This document shows, in pieces, positions 13,774 through 25,200 of a DNA stretch of 64,000 nucleotides (positions are counted from its first letter, which is position 1; the number at the start of each line of letters is the position of its first letter). A program made the translations under genes and the position numbers. The stretch covers positions 17,067,466 to 17,131,465 of the forward strand of contig NC_133236.1 in assembly GCF_040436345.1 (NCBI RefSeq). The letters are read 5' to 3'. The notes below the pieces were generated by a model that worked only from the letters and a program-made list of their open reading frames with translations, made no database searches and was not told the origin of the DNA. This stretch comes from Pagrus major. Taxonomy: Eukaryota > Chordata > Actinopteri > Spariformes > Sparidae.

Positions 13774-14162
13774 ACAAAACATTTCTGGAGCTTCACAGCA
13801 AAACTGTGTTGCAACAACTGAAGTAGACGAGGAAAAAAGAAACAAAAAACAAGCAGAGAATGGCTCCTAACAGATGGCCTGGCTTAATCCAAGTTATCGG
13901 AAGTCCCAAGATCCCAAATTGATTTAAAAAGACATTATTTTCACCCTCGTTGCCCGGTCGAGCTTGTGTACCCACTTAAGACGGGGTGTGCGCTAACACG
14001 TTTGTGTAAAATCACTCTGCGCTTTCTGAGACTTGGATTATGCTGGACGAACTGTAATGAGCTATTTTATGTTTGTTCTTGGTTATGTTTTTTTTTTCAC
14101 ATTTTAAAACAAGTCCCCATCTACTACATCTACTTTGCTGTGAAGCTCCAGAAACATTTTGT
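13774..14162. mobile_element. palindromic element with 26-bp inverted arms
   Basis: The arm at 13774-13799 (core TTTCTGGAGCTTCACAGC) is inverted at 14137-14162 (core GCTGTGAAGCTCCAGAAA) with two mismatches over 26 bp. Similarity continues outward, so the full element is larger. The interior is noncoding. It is probably a MITE. Confidence 0.65.
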
Positions 14163-15209
14163 AGACTACAAAACTTTCCTTTAGTATTAAAGATTGAATA
14201 TCATAAACAAAGTCAGGACAGAGTATGCTAAAGTTGGTCAAATGTCACCTACACTCCGGTTCTCACCCCTTATATTTTCCCCCCCGAGTACAAAAAAAAA
14301 TATGCCCCATCAGTATGCAACACACCCATGTTCGCGTCTGCATTATCAGTGGGTTGCATGCACAAAGCGTCCCATTTAATACATTTTATGCTGTTTTATT
14401 CTGGATATGCTGTTTTTATGCATCCTCATATCCCCAATCATGAATACCCCTGCATACATGAATAAACAGATTTCACTGAATATAACCATAGAAACAAAGA
14501 GACAAACCCCAGAATTTAAAGGTGAATAGGTCCAGGTGGTTAAATGTTTCAGTGTCTTTGTTTGCATTGGTATTTTTTAGCCATCATTTGTGTGGTTGTC
14601 TTTAATCAGTGTATGACCAGCACCTGCTTAAAATCAATGAGAATATTCATTTTCACATAAAGGATGAGATTATTGTTGAGGTGAATGTCTGGGCGTCTCA
14701 GTAACAACAATCAGTATCAGCCTGACCTTTTAGAAAAGTGGCTTTGTTGGGAATTACAATGCCCTAGGAAAATTGTCCTTCCGCCATGCTGTGAAGGGTC
14801 GATAAATTATCACCGTGCCAGAGGATTCATACTGTATCCACGGAGACCAGACCACCCCCACCCCACCACACACACCACACACCTTTTGTAACCTCATGAC
14901 ATCGGACTAATTCTATTTTTCTCCTGTGTGTGGACTCAATGGTCTGTATTTATCCCTCTGCTTGTCTGTCTGAGGAGCATCTTCAGCACACTTATTATGA
15001 TGAAACACTGCCGCAAGCTGAGAGGAATTATTGAACCAATGAATCATTTATTTTATCCATACAGGGAAATTAATGAGGGTTGTTGGTTTCCTGCAGGAGC
15101 AGAGAAAGACGTGACGTGGGGAGTAAAATCACGGAGAGAGTGGAGAAGTGAAAGGAGAAGGAGGTAGAAACACCATCCCAGCTATCTGCCTGCCTGAGAG
15201 TGCCGCGTC

Positions 15210-18200
15210 ATGGGGAAACAGAACAGCAAGCTGCGGCCGGAGGTGCTGAACGACCTCAGAGAAAACACAGAGTTCACTGACAATGAGCTGCAGGAGTGGT
15301 ACCGCGGCTTCCTCAAGGACTGTCCCACCGGACACCTGACTGTGGAGGAGTTCAAGAAGATCTACGCCAACTTCTTCCCCTACGGAGACGCCTCAAAGTT
15401 CGCCGAGCATGTCTTCCGCACATTTGACACCAACGGTGACGCCACCATCGACTTCAGGGAGTTCATCATCGCCCTGAGTGTGACGTCTCGTGGTGGACTG
15501 GAGCAGAAGCTGCGCTGGGCTTTCAGCATGTACGACCTGGATGGGAATGGGTACATCAGCCGGGCAGAGATGCTGGAGATAGTTCAGGTGAGGACACACT
15601 GTATGACTCATACTACAGAAAGAGGGTTTCATCACGGATGTGTGTGCTGTATATACCAATCTCTTCGGTCTTCCTCTGAGTCATCTGAGATATAAATGTG
15701 ACCTCAAAATGTAGCTGATATTATGCAAGTATCGAGTATTAGTAATAATCAAGTATGAGTACTGTAATTTTAAAAGTTTTTACTTGTTTTGGTTCATAAC
15801 AGTTTTACCTCTGATGGATTAAAATCTGAACCCATAAAAGGAAAAGGAGAATAAAAAGGAAGATATCCCGTCAGGTTCTTTTGGCGTTTGCACATTTTAA
15901 GACAAATCTATGTATAAATGCAACAAAATACCAAATGTAATTTATTCAAAACTAAAGACTTAACTAAATTACTACTTGTTTTACAGATTTTCATTTCAAG
16001 TAGGGCTTCAATTAATGATTGCTTTCATTATCAATAAATCTGAAGTTGTTGTTGATGTAGATCAGGGTTGGCCAAAGTGTGGCCTGCTGTAAGGTTAAAA
16101 AACGACAATGGCACTCAGTAGGGTGCGTACTTCCATCAAGTCCCAACAGTCACCTTTCAGCAAAATCCATCGATTATTACCTGAGAAATTAACAAAAAAT
16201 GTCAAAAAAAACTCCCTATCTCTCAATGTGAAAGAAAGTGAGAGGGGTCTATTCTTGGGCAAGACACGTCCTCCATTCGGGTTTTGGGGAAATCCGTCAG
16301 TAGATTTAGTAGTTAGTGTAATCCTGCTGACAAACCAACCAAACAACCCACCAACAAACAAACATGGGAGAAAACATAACCTCAGTTTGGCCGGATGTGT
16401 CTAGCAAATTAAAAAAAAATAAATTCAAGTAATGTCTCTGCCCTTTATTTTTTTGTGACATAAAAATGCTCTTTAAATATGTTGGATCCCTAATGTTTTT
16501 TCATAATCTGAGCGTGGCAGGCAGAGTGACGTTTGGTTTTTGTTATGTCCTGTTTTATTTTGTAGTTCATATGCTTGTGTCATTTTTCACTTTCTACTTC
16601 CTCCCTTTGTCTATTTTCCCACCCTTTTTGCTCCTCATCTGTGTTTCCTCCTCATTCTCTGTTGGTCTCACCTGTCCCCCTGTCCTGTGTTCTACTTGTG
16701 TCTCCCTGATTTGTTTAGTTTTACACTTGTTGATTTCTGTTTTGTTGCCTGAGTTTTGACTGCCTGCCCTTGCTTTTCTATTTTTTCTCTGCCTGCCTTT
16801 GTTGTTTGGATTCAGAATTTAGGATTTTTGTATTTTGTATTTTTTGTCCTCTGACTTAATCAGCTTCATCAGCTTGCTTTTGCCTTTTATCTGGCTGCCC
16901 CTGTGTCTGCATTTGGGTAATTTAGCTTTTGGCACGTAGCTCACCATTAAGTTTCAGTTTTTGGCCTCTAATGGAAAAAGATGGCACCCCTGGTAATGAG
17001 TCACTGATTATTTGTGTCTATAAAATGTCAGAAAATAGCAAAAAAAAAAAAAAAAAGCTGTCATAATTTCCTTTATCCCAAGGCAAAGTATTCAATTGTC
17101 TTGTTTTGTCCGACTAACAGTCGAAAACGTAAAGATATCCAGTTTTATATACCAAACGACAAAGAAAAGCAGAAAATCTTCAGATCTCAGCAGCTGGAAC
17201 GGACTGCTATTTTTACTTGATGATTTGATGAAACAATTACTAATGAAAATAGTTGTTAAATATTGATTAATCCACTCATCATTTTCGCACTATTCCCTTG
17301 TGTTGTATGTATTTTATCCCACTGTCTGTGACTGTTTTTAGGCGCAGTAGTCAGGATCATTTCACCTCACATCATGCATGCAGGCTGCCCTTTCTGTTTT
17401 TTCCTTATCACTGTGGCTATATTTACTCTTCCAATATGGTGAGCTGAGCAGCCCACAGAGCCATATCAATATTGGCTCAGTCCGTTGTGTTTGTGGATAC
17501 AAATGAATGTTAGAAAAAAAAAAAAACCTCTTTCCCTCATCAAAGCCACAGACCTTCACATGGACTGTGTATAGTTTTAAAGGATACAAACACACACACA
17601 TTGAAGCCTTTCAATCTCACTGTGAGTAACAGCAGGATGAGCTGAACATTATCACTACCAGGTTGCAACAGGAAACAGGTCAAAGCATTCAGACGAAACC
17701 TGTCACAAATATGTTAGGTGGGAGCAGTTATTTTCTGTCTTTACTGCCTGAAAGATTCACCAAATTGACATGAATATAACAGCAATCAATGTTACTCCTC
17801 TGTAGGCAATTTACAAGATGGTGTCATCCGTGATGAAGATGCCTGAGGACGAATCGACACCTGAGAAAAGGACAGATAAGATTTTCAGACAGATGGACAT
17901 CGACAATGATGGTGAGACTGATGTGGAAGCTGCTGTAAGCACATTGTGAAGAACAATACAGCAAATTACAGTTTGTAATAATATAAAATATCTTCGCAGG
18001 AGAGATTATAATTGCTGAGAAGCCCAACATAAATGTTGGTTGGCCAATATTATTAAGGCCTTAATATATGAGTATCAGCGTGTATGTTGCCCAAATGTGC
18101 CGATTTGAAAACTTTTATTTTACAGGTAATTTGTAATTATTAAATTCCCAGCAAGTTTATTATTTCAGTGCACTGATGGCATTTTGGATAACAAAGTTTA

Positions 18201-19976
18201 TTGTTAAATTGTAAAGTATCCTGCCTCACATACATATCTTTTGTCACAAGTGTTTGATAACCACATTAGAGGGATCCATGACCGCATTCACAAAGACTGA
18301 AACTTTTTGAAAAACAAAAGTGAACTGGTTTAGCCGCTCAGTTACACATGTGTGGGTAAGATAGCTAAAAATATAGTCGACATGTCATGAAAGATTAGTT
18401 ATGTAATGTTCTTTGACATTATACATGTACCACCACTGAGCTGTTTGGAGAGTAACAGGAAATGAGGAAGATGGGGGACCAGCAGAGTCAGAGGGAGAAG
18501 TAGGATGTCGCATAACAACATGACATAACACGACTCACAACATCATTAACAGTCTTTTGCATCCGAGCCCGCTGAGCCACCTCGATGCCAGTGGTTTGAC
18601 ATTTAGTGTGAAAAGGTGACGCGACACCCATGTGATAGGTGGCTCAGTCCAACTCCAAAGTCTTACTGTTCTGAATGCTTTTGTCACATCTCGGTAAGAT
18701 ATTTAAAGCTGTTCATCTGGCAGCGGGAAGCTTAGCTTGTTCTGAAGCAGAAGGTCAAACTGTGTGTCTCAGGCTCAAGTTTTATAACACAGACCGGGCC
18801 TACGGCTACAGCTGCAGCAGGGGTAAATCCACTAAAACTCAGTTAACCTTCCTATCTAATGAAATTTACACAGATGCTGTGTGACAGAAAGCCATAGTTA
18901 TTTTAAGCTAATTACTCTGTGCTGTTGCATTTTATCTTTGTGCTCCATCAGTCAAAACTGAGGAAATATTTGCAACATTTGCCTCTGGTGTTATCAGTTT
19001 TATTTAGCAATTCTTTTAAGTTGGTTGCTTAGACAGTCTGTTAAAATCTCAAGTAGCATGTGAAATATTAAAATAGTGCAGGGATGCATCATTGGTGTGA
19101 AGGCTAAAAGATATTTAAAATCATAAATATGTCATTACTCTAGTGCAGCTTATTTGGCTTTAATAACTATGAAACATTTAATCATTTTTAAGTCTTATAT
19201 AAAATACTGATATAAAACTAACTTCCATTGATTCTGTATTTTAGTGTGTTGCCAAATTATAAGGGGTTGTCCCCTGTTAATCCTAGAAACCCACCTAATA
19301 GAAATATTAAGTAATAATTACATTTTAAATATTTTCTTTACGTTTAATTTTAAAATTATAATTCAATTTTGTAAATTTTTTAAATATAATTTCATGAATA
19401 TTTATTGAGTTGTTGTTAGGGCACAAGCTGCTGTCAATTAATGCAAAGGATTTTTAAGGAGTCTCTGAATTAATAAGTCACAAAAAGGAGGTTGTGTTAT
19501 TTCCACAAACTTATAAAAAGTATTCAGTGTTGGCATCATTAATATTGACACATGAATTTAATTGTTTTTGCATCCAGTTCAATCATTTCAGTGTTGCCCA
19601 TTCCTTCTTCTTATCAAAGTGTTAATCAGTTAAGTATTCCTGAAAATGAAAATAGCTCTACAGCACCACCTGCTGATCACTGCGACTTCACAGCTGTGAC
19701 TGACTTCATTATTCAGTATTAAAAATGTTGGTGCAGGTTCATAGTAATGAGAAGGAATATCAGGAGCTTCTCTGTTAAATTTTCGTAGATGGTTGCTGCG
19801 TGATCCAGCCAATCATCACATGTTCGAGTGCTGCTGCTGTCTCTGACTGTGAATCTTTTTTTGGTCTCTGCGTCACAGGGAGATTGTCTTTGGAGGAGTT
19901 CATTAAAGGTGCCAAGAGCGACCCGTCTATTGTCAGACTGCTGCAGTCGGATCAGGGAGCCTCGCGTCAGTTCTGA
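15210..19976 (+). CDS. hpcal1: hippocalcin-like protein 1 (neuronal calcium sensor)
   Basis: The three coding exons are 15210-15587, 17806-17911 and 19879-19976. They total 582 nt and give 193 aa, the usual length for this family. The start is MGKQNSK, with Gly2 available for N-myristoylation and so calcium-dependent membrane binding. The degenerate first EF hand has the CPTG motif (residues 38-41), as is typical. EF loops follow at 73-84 ([12 protein letters not shown]), 109-120 ([12 protein letters not shown]) and 157-168 (DIDNDGRLSLEE). The choice of HPCAL1 over hippocalcin rests on HLTVEEF after CPTG; other VSNL paralogues are less likely. Splice sites are CAG|GTGAGG, TGTAG|GCA, TG|GTGAGA and CACAG|GGA, all in phase. 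The start-codon exon begins at an acceptor ending at 15096, so the 5'UTR is spliced. EF2 position 6 is Ala instead of the usual Gly. Confidence 0.96.
16005..17290. repeat. AATCGATTAAT-type repeat split by a nested element
   Basis: The left half (AGGGCTTCAATTAATGATTG, then CATTATCAATAAATCTG) is at about 16005-16050. The right half resumes at about 16997 with CTGATTATTTGTGTCTATAA and AATGTCAGAAAATAGC and ends near 17290. The break is filled by the hAT-like element at 16063-16992. It lies in hpcal1 intron 1 of the coding part. Confidence 0.6.
16063..16992. mobile_element. hAT-like nonautonomous element
   Basis: The left end is CAGGGTTGGCCAAAG. The right end is ...GGCACCCCTG, whose reverse complement starts CAGGGGTGCC. 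CAGGG-type ends are usual for hAT elements. I see no transposase frame and no clean 8-bp target duplication, so the class is tentative. The element interrupts an older repeat. Confidence 0.5.
18025..18245. repeat. second copy of the 7490-7700 repeat
   Basis: It shares AAATTCCCAG, GCATTTTGGATAA and TATCCTGCCT in order with the 7490-7700 segment. It lies in hpcal1 intron 2 of the coding part and is noncoding. Confidence 0.6.
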
Positions 19977-21740
19977 GGACAGAGACAATGACGGACACAC
20001 ACTCTGAAATACAATCACAAACACACACCCATCTGGCTTTATGCTGCTCACCTGATCCCGTCATCACAACAACAGACAGTCCTTTCATTTCACTCCATGT
20101 CTTCATGTTTACATTAATGGATACTTCTCTTTTTATCGATGTGGCTCCTGTTCTGTGGACTATGACGTGCTTTCAGTTGAGGTCTTCTGTGTATTTTCCA
20201 AAGCTCTCCTGCCTTAAAATGGTTTTACCTTGTTTTCTCCATAAGTGAAGTGCCATATCATCTATTTGTACTGACTGGATTATGTGCTTGCAAGTATTAT
20301 GACTCCTGTTATGTTACATTAAGAGGAAACTAATTATATCACTTCATATAATTTGATTGGACTTAAAGGGGAATTGCAGTATTTTTAAACCTGGGCCCTA
20401 TATTTTAAAAAAAAGTTTTAGAATTGGTCCAGCAGATCGCCTCATCTGTAATGGCTGTTATGTAATCCTAGGGACTCCCTAAAAACTTGGTTTTTCCCCC
20501 GGAGACAGGTGTCCACATCTCTTGTAACTTCAGAGATGATTTTTTTTATTTTTGGTCATCGTCTCTGCTCCTGTCCCTCTCAAACCAAAAAGTGAACGCT
20601 GAGTTATTATTTCAATCCAGACAATGATCAAACCTAACCACGTAGTTTCATTTTCTAAAACTGACCAAATCCATGAAACAAAACTACATTTTCAACACGG
20701 GTTGCAAACTCTTAATTTATAGGGCCATCATTTAGCTTGATTTCTGGGACATTTTCCTATAAAATGTCACAGGAGTGCTTGTAATATTGGTTTCTAACAG
20801 CAGCCAGTCTCTTTTATGTAAGCTTATTGATGAATTTAGAAGACACTTTTTAAATGGTCTACTGTAATAACTCAGTCTTGGTTATTAACACAACTTATTT
20901 AAGGCTGACATAACATATATTAAGCTGTACATATAAAAAACGACCTTTTACCTGAGACATACTGCCAAACAATCTTTGGTGCTGACAGGGTGGTTTTGAT
21001 GTCCTTTAAATCAATGCCACGATAGTAAAATTTAGCTTCAACAGACAACGGCTCTTGTAACAGAGTGTCAAATTCTCTTGACTTCATCTTTATGAAGAAT
21101 TTCATAAAACCATAATCTTCTATAGGTTTTCTTTGTTTCTCTACACAACAGACAGCAGTATCAGGTCATTAATATCCATTTTCCTAAGCTGCCGAAAGAG
21201 CTGGGATCGCAGTGTGTGCTTGGCGCCACCAAGTGTCTGACAACATTACAGAATCGACTCCTACATAGATGAACCTTTTTGTTAAATAGTAAGATACATT
21301 TCTTTTTTTAACCAGAAACAAGTCTTGTTAAAGAAGTCTCGCTCTTATATCTTGCAACAACTGACCTGTTGAGAGATTTCAGAGTGACACTTGTCCTTCT
21401 GGACACAAAAAGGATCTTATTACTTAACGAAAAGGGCTATCATGTCAGACACTGTCAGGAATTACTCAATTACACACCCAAACATGTTAACATATAGCCC
21501 AGGTTTAAAAATACTGGAACTGTCCTTTACCTGTGTTGAATAGTGGCTTATTGTTGTTCCGGATGTCAACAAGCTCTATATGCCTTTGGTATTGCATGCG
21601 CTCAGTGATAACCGTTTTTTCTGATATTGTAACAGCTCATGTGAATAAGGAGGCCGTGATTGTTTTTATTCCTTTTTATTTTTGTAACAAAAACGTCATT
21701 TTGTTTTCACACAATTGAAATAAAGTCGTGTAAGAAAAAT
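19977..21740 (+). other. hpcal1: hpcal1 3'UTR with polyadenylation signal
   Basis: No other gene follows the hpcal1 stop before an AATAAA at 21719-21724, predicting a long 3'UTR of about 1.75 kb. A repeat fragment (CTAACCACGTAGTTTC) lies at about 20630-20710. An earlier functional poly(A) site is not excluded. Confidence 0.55.
21665..21680 (-). other. pdia6: pdia6 polyadenylation signals (tandem)
   Basis: TTTATT occurs at 21665-21670 and 21675-21680, so AATAAA on the minus strand. I found no other AATAAA or ATTAAA on the minus strand between here and the pdia6 stop at 22292. They therefore lie beyond the convergent hpcal1 signal at 21719-21724, and the two 3'UTRs are predicted to overlap by a few tens of bases. 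Confidence 0.5.
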
Positions 21741-22291
21741 CTACACAAGAAGTCCCACAGTATCCCCCCTTGCCCTGGACAGAAATGATGCAAACCCACC
21801 GAGAGTCACACTCACTGGTTTAAGAAGAGAAAAAAAAAAAATTATAAAGTCACATCAGGTTGAACATTGAAGTGTTACTTTGACAAGTCCACATCTTAAA
21901 ATAGGTGATTGAGGGGGAGCTGAAGAGGAAGGAGGGGAACGATGTTTGAAAAAGACGTGAATGAACAACTGAGACACATTCGTAGCCTCCTCCCTCTGCC
22001 ACTCAGCTGGCGGAGGTCGTATAAATATGCAACTTCTAACGTTCAGCAGGTATGTGAGGCAGAGTTCACTCCAGGGACACGACGCACACCTCCCCCCTCC
22101 CCTCCCCTCGTGACTGACAAAGATGATGTGAGAAACTGCAGGTGTCTCTCATGTGTCTTTTCTGGAGTATTTCAGTAACTGGGCGACCGGGCCTCCCATT
22201 CGTCCACAGGAGAGGGGAGGCGGGTCACGCAGGACCAGACCTGACCAGATCAAACCGAGGCAGTCTGGATCAGATCCCGCCCCATTTGGGC

Positions 22292-25200
22292 TCATAACTC
22301 GTCCTTCTCGAAGTCATCATCCAGGTCTACATCACTGAGGTCGTAGTCCTCCTCCTCTGGAAGCTGCGGGCGACAGTGTCAAATAAAGAGTGTCAGCAAA
22401 GAAGCCAAATTATTATCAGTAGATCATAAAAAATACTGTTCTTGTTGGACTGTTTTGCCTTTATTATCTTATTATTATTACATTATCTGGATCCTTGGGA
22501 GCCAATCCAACTTCTAGATTACATAATAATGTTACTTGACATATTCCTCTGTGCATGATAGCAGTATAGTGCCACAAACAAGAACAGGTAGAGGTTTTTT
22601 TTTTGGTTTAAGCAGGGTAGACACAGCCTGCACTAAGCCCCATTTTACCCTCAAACTGGTCACCCCCCACAAACTTTAAAACCGGCCGAATCTGAGGTAC
22701 ATCTGCCGTAACTGGATGTGCAGTTTGAAGGGGATCGAGACCGCTGATTAAATTGCACCAACGATCAATGATCTGATAGTCAGGGAGACGCTGTTGTTCT
22801 TAACACACAGTACACAAGCCTTCTTATATTTATTTGTTTTTAGTACCAATCTAAAATTGAATGCCCTCAATGTTGTGTCAATTATTCCCTGTGGTATCAA
22901 AAATATACATTTTTAAAAAGGTACCATATTGAAGTTAGAATAACTATTATTGTCTGACCACTGTGATGCCCCCTCTCACCTGTCCATCTTTGCCGTCCCA
23001 GGCCTCGACAGTGTGTATCTTGGGCATGGCACCTCCTCCAAATGTGGCAGTTGAGCCGCGGCCCACAGAGAGCTCCCTGAAGAGAGGATGAAGCACGTTA
23101 GCACCATCATGAAGCTTAAAATCAAAACCAAATCAATCCAAACCAAAAAAAAAAACAGTTAACCCCTCACCTGAGGAACTCGTGGATGCCCCTCTCACTG
23201 AAGGAGCCTCTGAGCAGGGAAAACTTCATCTTGCGCGAGTTGATGGCCGCCATGGCCGGGTAACCAAAACCACCAATACCCAGAGAGGCCTCCAGCTCCA
23301 TCTGAGCTCCAGCTTCAGTCCACAGCCAGCTGACAAAGGCAGAGCAGGCTGTTAGTCACAGACATAATTAGTGATTCCAAGAATAATCCAAGACTGGTTT
23401 CTCATCCTTACCCCCACATCTTCTTCTTGTACTTCTCAGCCAGATTCATCATCACCTCCAGGTAGTCGTTTCTACCTGAAGCACCTGTTGAGACACAATG
23501 ACAGCGGATGGTGAGTGATTCAAGAATAAATCTATTCTTGGTGTGATACATGTCCACACACAAATATTTTTAAGCTTCTCAAAACATAAAAATATTACCA
23601 TTAATTATTTAACATGTCCAGAGTGAGAGGTGTGTGTGCTTGGTCTCACCTGAGTCCAGGATGTGTGGCAGGACTGCAATGATACACAACTGACTGTCCT
23701 CACAGGTCTTCTTCATGATGTCTTCACCGAGGATCTGACAGACAAACATTTACAACATCAGTAAATGTGATGATTCTGTCAAATTCAAGCACTTTTCAAA
23801 CATTTGCAGGGTGCATTTTCAAGCTTTTCCAGCATCTTACTTCTGTGGTTAATAACATTTTTATATTAAGTTGTTAGGGATGCAAATTTTAAGCAACAGA
23901 AGTGTCCTAACCTCCTGCAGCTCAGGAGGAGCAGCGTTGTCAGAAAACAGATCCAAGGCCTTCTCAATGATGTCTCCACGGGAGCGGCCTCCTTGGTAAT
24001 CTTCAGGCTCCTCGCCTTTGCGGAAAATCTTGATGGTGGGAAACCCTCGGATCTACACACACAAAACACATACACTGCTTCAGTTCTGTGAATTCATTGC
24101 CCTTGATTACCCATCAATATTTAAGCACTATTCACTACATGGACGACGCTTTGCGTTGTTCAGAATGGCACAGATGCAGACAGGAAATATGCATGAAGGC
24201 AACTTCAACAAACATGGAGAAGAGTGAGCGTGAAACAAAACTGGGTCGATCTGAAAAGGAGCAAAATGAGCCAAGACATGATGAGGAGCTCGTAGTTAAA
24301 AGAACAGCTACTTGTGACGCATGGACCTGATTTGGGTATAAACCGTCTGAGACACGAACCAGAAAAACAGAAATCAAATGTGAGTAAGAACCTATTTGTT
24401 ATGTATACATTTCAAAATGTCAGAAAAAATAGTCACTGAACAGCTCTGGTTCATTCTTTTGTTTTGTATCCACTCGTACAGCAGTTCGTATTAGGATCGT
24501 ACACCAGTGCACATCATGAACTTATTGATTCTTGCTCACCCCGTAGCGGCCGGACACAGCCTGGTGCACAGTCGCATCCACAGCTCCGAGGCGAACTTTG
24601 CCCTTGGTCTGCTCCTTGACAGCTGAGGCTGCAGCTGCCCACTCAGGCTCCAGGCTGTTAACAACAGAAGAGAGTGATGTTGAAAAAAAAAAACTGAGGA
24701 TGATAAACTTGATAAAGAAGTAAATCCACAGTAGAGAATTCATGATTAAAAAAATTGTACAAGTTTCCTTTTATGGGATTTTTCATGTAGCTGCACAGAT
24801 AACCAAGCTAACTAGTGAAAGGCAACAACAGTTAGGAGCAGTTATTGTATTATTGTACAGTAACCAGTTAGACTCGTCTTATCTCGTATCCCGTATCTTA
24901 GTGAGGCTGAGGGCTTTCATGGTCAGGTCAGGTAACAAACTCACTTTTTGCAGTGTCCACACCAGGGGGCGAAGAACTCCACCAGCCACACCTCATCGCT
25001 CTCCAGCACCATCTTGTTAAAGTTGTCGTCAGTGAGCTCGACCACATCCTGCTTACTGCCACCGCCACCCTGCTGCCGGAGGACAATTCAGTGTTACGTA
25101 ACCACGCTTAGTGAAGTGTTCGATCTTTCTGATTTTAATATAACTGCAACTAAAAGCTCCTCCATTGGTTAGCTGCTGGATGTACCTGTTTGCTGTGGCC

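Larger units (their letters stand above)
6397..15096 (+). other. probable hpcal1 5'UTR intron, no gene seen
   Basis: If the upstream exon is right, this is an 8.7-kb intron from GTAAGT to CCTGCAG. It carries many mobile-element remnants, annotated separately, and no open frame with recognisable protein content. The 114-aa open frame at 10398-10742 matches no family I know and has no supporting signals. Confidence 0.4.

Noticed and set aside
16466-16759. Hydrophobic 97-aa open frame
   Set aside because: It lies in the pyrimidine-rich interior of the hAT-like element. The hydrophobicity is a by-product of T-rich sequence.
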